Positions 62,707 to 64,000 of a stretch of DNA of 64,000 bases are shown in pieces. Positions within the stretch are counted from its first letter, which is position 1. Each line of letters starts with the position of its first letter. The translations under genes were made by a program, and so were the position numbers. This stretch comes from CADEED01 sp963711635 (lineage in GTDB: Bacteria; Pseudomonadota; Gammaproteobacteria; Steroidobacterales; Steroidobacteraceae), in NCBI GenBank assembly GCA_963711635.1, contig CAVQEZ010000005.1:372001-436000 (forward strand). Direction: 5' to 3'. Under the pieces are notes generated by a model. That model searched no databases. It saw only the letters and a program-made list of their open reading frames with translations, and was not told the origin of the DNA.

Positions 62707-63984
62707 CTAGCGCCTGACAGGCCGCATGAAATTGGCGTACACGTAGCCGGCCACCTTCGGGCAAACCTCCTGGCTGGCCGTGGTGTCGAAGTGATAGTGA
62801 ATGCCACCGTACTCACGGCTCGTGGCCTGGTGCTCGGCGAGCTGCCAGAAGCCTGGGAACCCGCGCGCCACGAAGTTGATGCCGTCGGTGCTGGACCACT
62901 GGAAGCTGACCGGAACGTCGTTGGTGCCGAAGTACAACGCCAGCGCGCGCGCCGAGCTCGCCCCGATGCAGGCCATGTTGCCGGCGTAAGACGGGTAGGG
63001 CGGAGTAGTTAGCAGCGGCATCCAGGTGGGGTCCGCATCCGTGGCGGGATTCATGTCTTCACCGGCGCGCTGGATGGCATGGACCGGGCGCCACAGCTGA
63101 AAGACGAATTTGCTGGCCTGGGCCGTCTGCAAGCCGTCCATCATCGAGACGTTCATCAGCGTGAACATGCGCGCCGACTCGATCAACGAAAGTCTCTTCG
63201 TCTGCGTGAGCACGCGTGCGACGCCATTCCACACGCCGCCCCAGTTCTCCTTGTAGCCGACGCTGGCCCAGAGCCTCGCCTGCAGCGTCTGCTCTTCGGT
63301 TCGCACCGTGCTGGTGACGCCGCCGATGGCCTTGATCTCATTGACCGCGTCGGCGTACTCCTGGCTGTTGAGAGCCGGCGGCCGGCGCGGCAGGTAGTAG
63401 AACGGCGTGGGCAGCGCGAAGGGCCTGGCATCACCGGCCTGCACGAACGCCGCCACCGGGAAATTCGGCGGCGTCGGCTGCCAGATCCCAGCGATGGCTG
63501 GCGGCGTGTAGGCCTGCGGCGTGGCCCAGCCGTCATTGGCGCGCCATTCGAGGATGCGCTTGGCGACTTCCCGACCCACCTGCGCGCCGAGCTGCGCACG
63601 GAAGGGGTGAATGGTCGCGAGGCGGGCGTTCAGCGCCGTATCGAACTTCTCCGCGCCCGCCGGGAAGAGCTCGATCAGCACATCGTGCGCGGCCTGCGCG
63701 GCGGCGGCTTCGCTCGATGCCACGCGCGCGGCGGGAACGCGCGTGCGGTACGGGGTGTAACCACCTTCGATGGAATTCACCGCGTCGAACATGGCGATGT
63801 GCATCATCGCGTAAGGGCGCGGTAACGTGGGACCGGCGGAAGCCGGGATGACGCCTTCGGCGAGCACATTCCACTCGCGTACGACGGCCGGATCTTCACG
63901 ATCGCGGAACGCGCCGGTGGCATGGGATGGGGCGGCGAGCGCAACGGCCATGAAGGCCGAGGCTGCCAGTGACAGCTTCAACAT
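62707..63984 (-). CDS. Secreted vanadium haloperoxidase/PAP2-like protein
   Basis: 425 residues with a signal peptide (LSLAASAFMAVALAAPSHAT). Motif 1 is KFVFQLWRP (K-x6-R-P), motif 3 is SREYGGIHYHFD (S-R-x-x-x-x-x-H). The middle motif P-S-G-H reads PSYAGNMACIGASSA, so the acid-base His is missing. The N-terminal part (RPYAMMHIAMFDAVNSIEGG) matches vanadate-dependent haloperoxidase-related exported proteins. AGGGAG precedes the ATG. Activity is uncertain. Confidence 0.75.
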   Translation of the reverse strand: MLKLSLAASAFMAVALAAPSHATGAFRDREDPAVVREWNVLAEGVIPASAGPTLPRPYAMMHIAMFDAVNSIEGGYTPYRTRVPAARVASSEAAAAQAAHDVLIELFPAGAEKFDTALNARLATIHPFRAQLGAQVGREVAKRILEWRANDGWATPQAYTPPAIAGIWQPTPPNFPVAAFVQAGDARPFALPTPFYYLPRRPPALNSQEYADAVNEIKAIGGVTSTVRTEEQTLQARLWASVGYKENWGGVWNGVARVLTQTKRLSLIESARMFTLMNVSMMDGLQTAQASKFVFQLWRPVHAIQRAGEDMNPATDADPTWMPLLTTPPYPSYAGNMACIGASSARALALYFGTNDVPVSFQWSSTDGINFVARGFPGFWQLAEHQATSREYGGIHYHFDTTASQEVCPKVAGYVYANFMRPVRR

Positions 63985-64000
63985 GATTCGACTCCCTGAG

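Noticed and set aside
1..64000. CRISPR arrays, tRNA and rRNA genes.
   Set aside because: The only regularly spaced repeats are attC sites, whose spacing follows genes of different length; no tRNA cloverleaf or rRNA segment was recognised.

Overview
The window looks like a chromosomal segment of a GC-rich, motile gammaproteobacterium. Flagellar chemotaxis genes, an MSHA-type type IV pilus operon, an RND efflux pump with a NarL-type two-component system and a chromosomal-integron-like cassette array all fit the Xanthomonadales/Nevskiales/Steroidobacterales area. The lineage is an inference from gene content; no rRNA, tRNA or other marker gene is present. Many conserved genes carry single-base frameshifts that preserve the protein when another frame is followed. 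I read these as indel errors in the assembly and give the full reconstructed spans.

Layout. 1-6554: end of a chemotaxis operon (cheR end, cheB, a CheY-like regulator, an unrecognised gene, cheD), then four tandem HDOD-domain genes. A terminator and a sigma-28-like promoter separate the first HDOD gene from the other three. 6729-12664: a cassette array with an attI-like junction, ten recognisable attC sites and one truncated site. Its small genes all face the same way and no integrase gene is visible. 12664-25707: an eroded continuation with small accessory genes (GNAT, GFA-like, cupin, SnoaL-like, P-loop, truncated haemoglobin, phospholipase A2-like), attC fragments at several gene ends, and inserted minus-strand blocks (sugar isomerase plus MFS transporter; FAD monooxygenase).

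25824-34501: a catabolic cluster (glutamine-synthetase-like ligase, aldehyde dehydrogenase, iron alcohol dehydrogenase, class I amidotransferase) followed by a hydrolase, a glycosyltransferase and an ethanolamine-type permease. Together these suggest gamma-glutamylation-based use of ethanolamine or another amino alcohol. 34613-36552: a DUF3750-like gene, a small periplasmic protein and a GNAT. 36709-46748: the MSHA pilus operon (mshI, a PilN-like gene, J, K, L, E, G, A, C, D, O, P).

46750-52179: a minus-strand operon with a secreted barrel-like protein, a small membrane protein and an arginase-fold protein lacking a metal motif; then small genes and a MerR/DUF2938 divergent pair. 52191-60505: NarL-type regulator, GAF-containing kinase, outer-membrane factor, RND pump and membrane fusion protein, all on the minus strand. 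60645-63984: CDF-like protein, stand-alone alarmone hydrolase, rhomboid protease and a vanadium-haloperoxidase-like secreted protein. No stretch longer than 300 bases lacks a gene; the larger gaps (6555-6778, 25007-25204, 32757-32979, 48626-48805, 62462-62706) are covered by entries or hold nothing recognisable.
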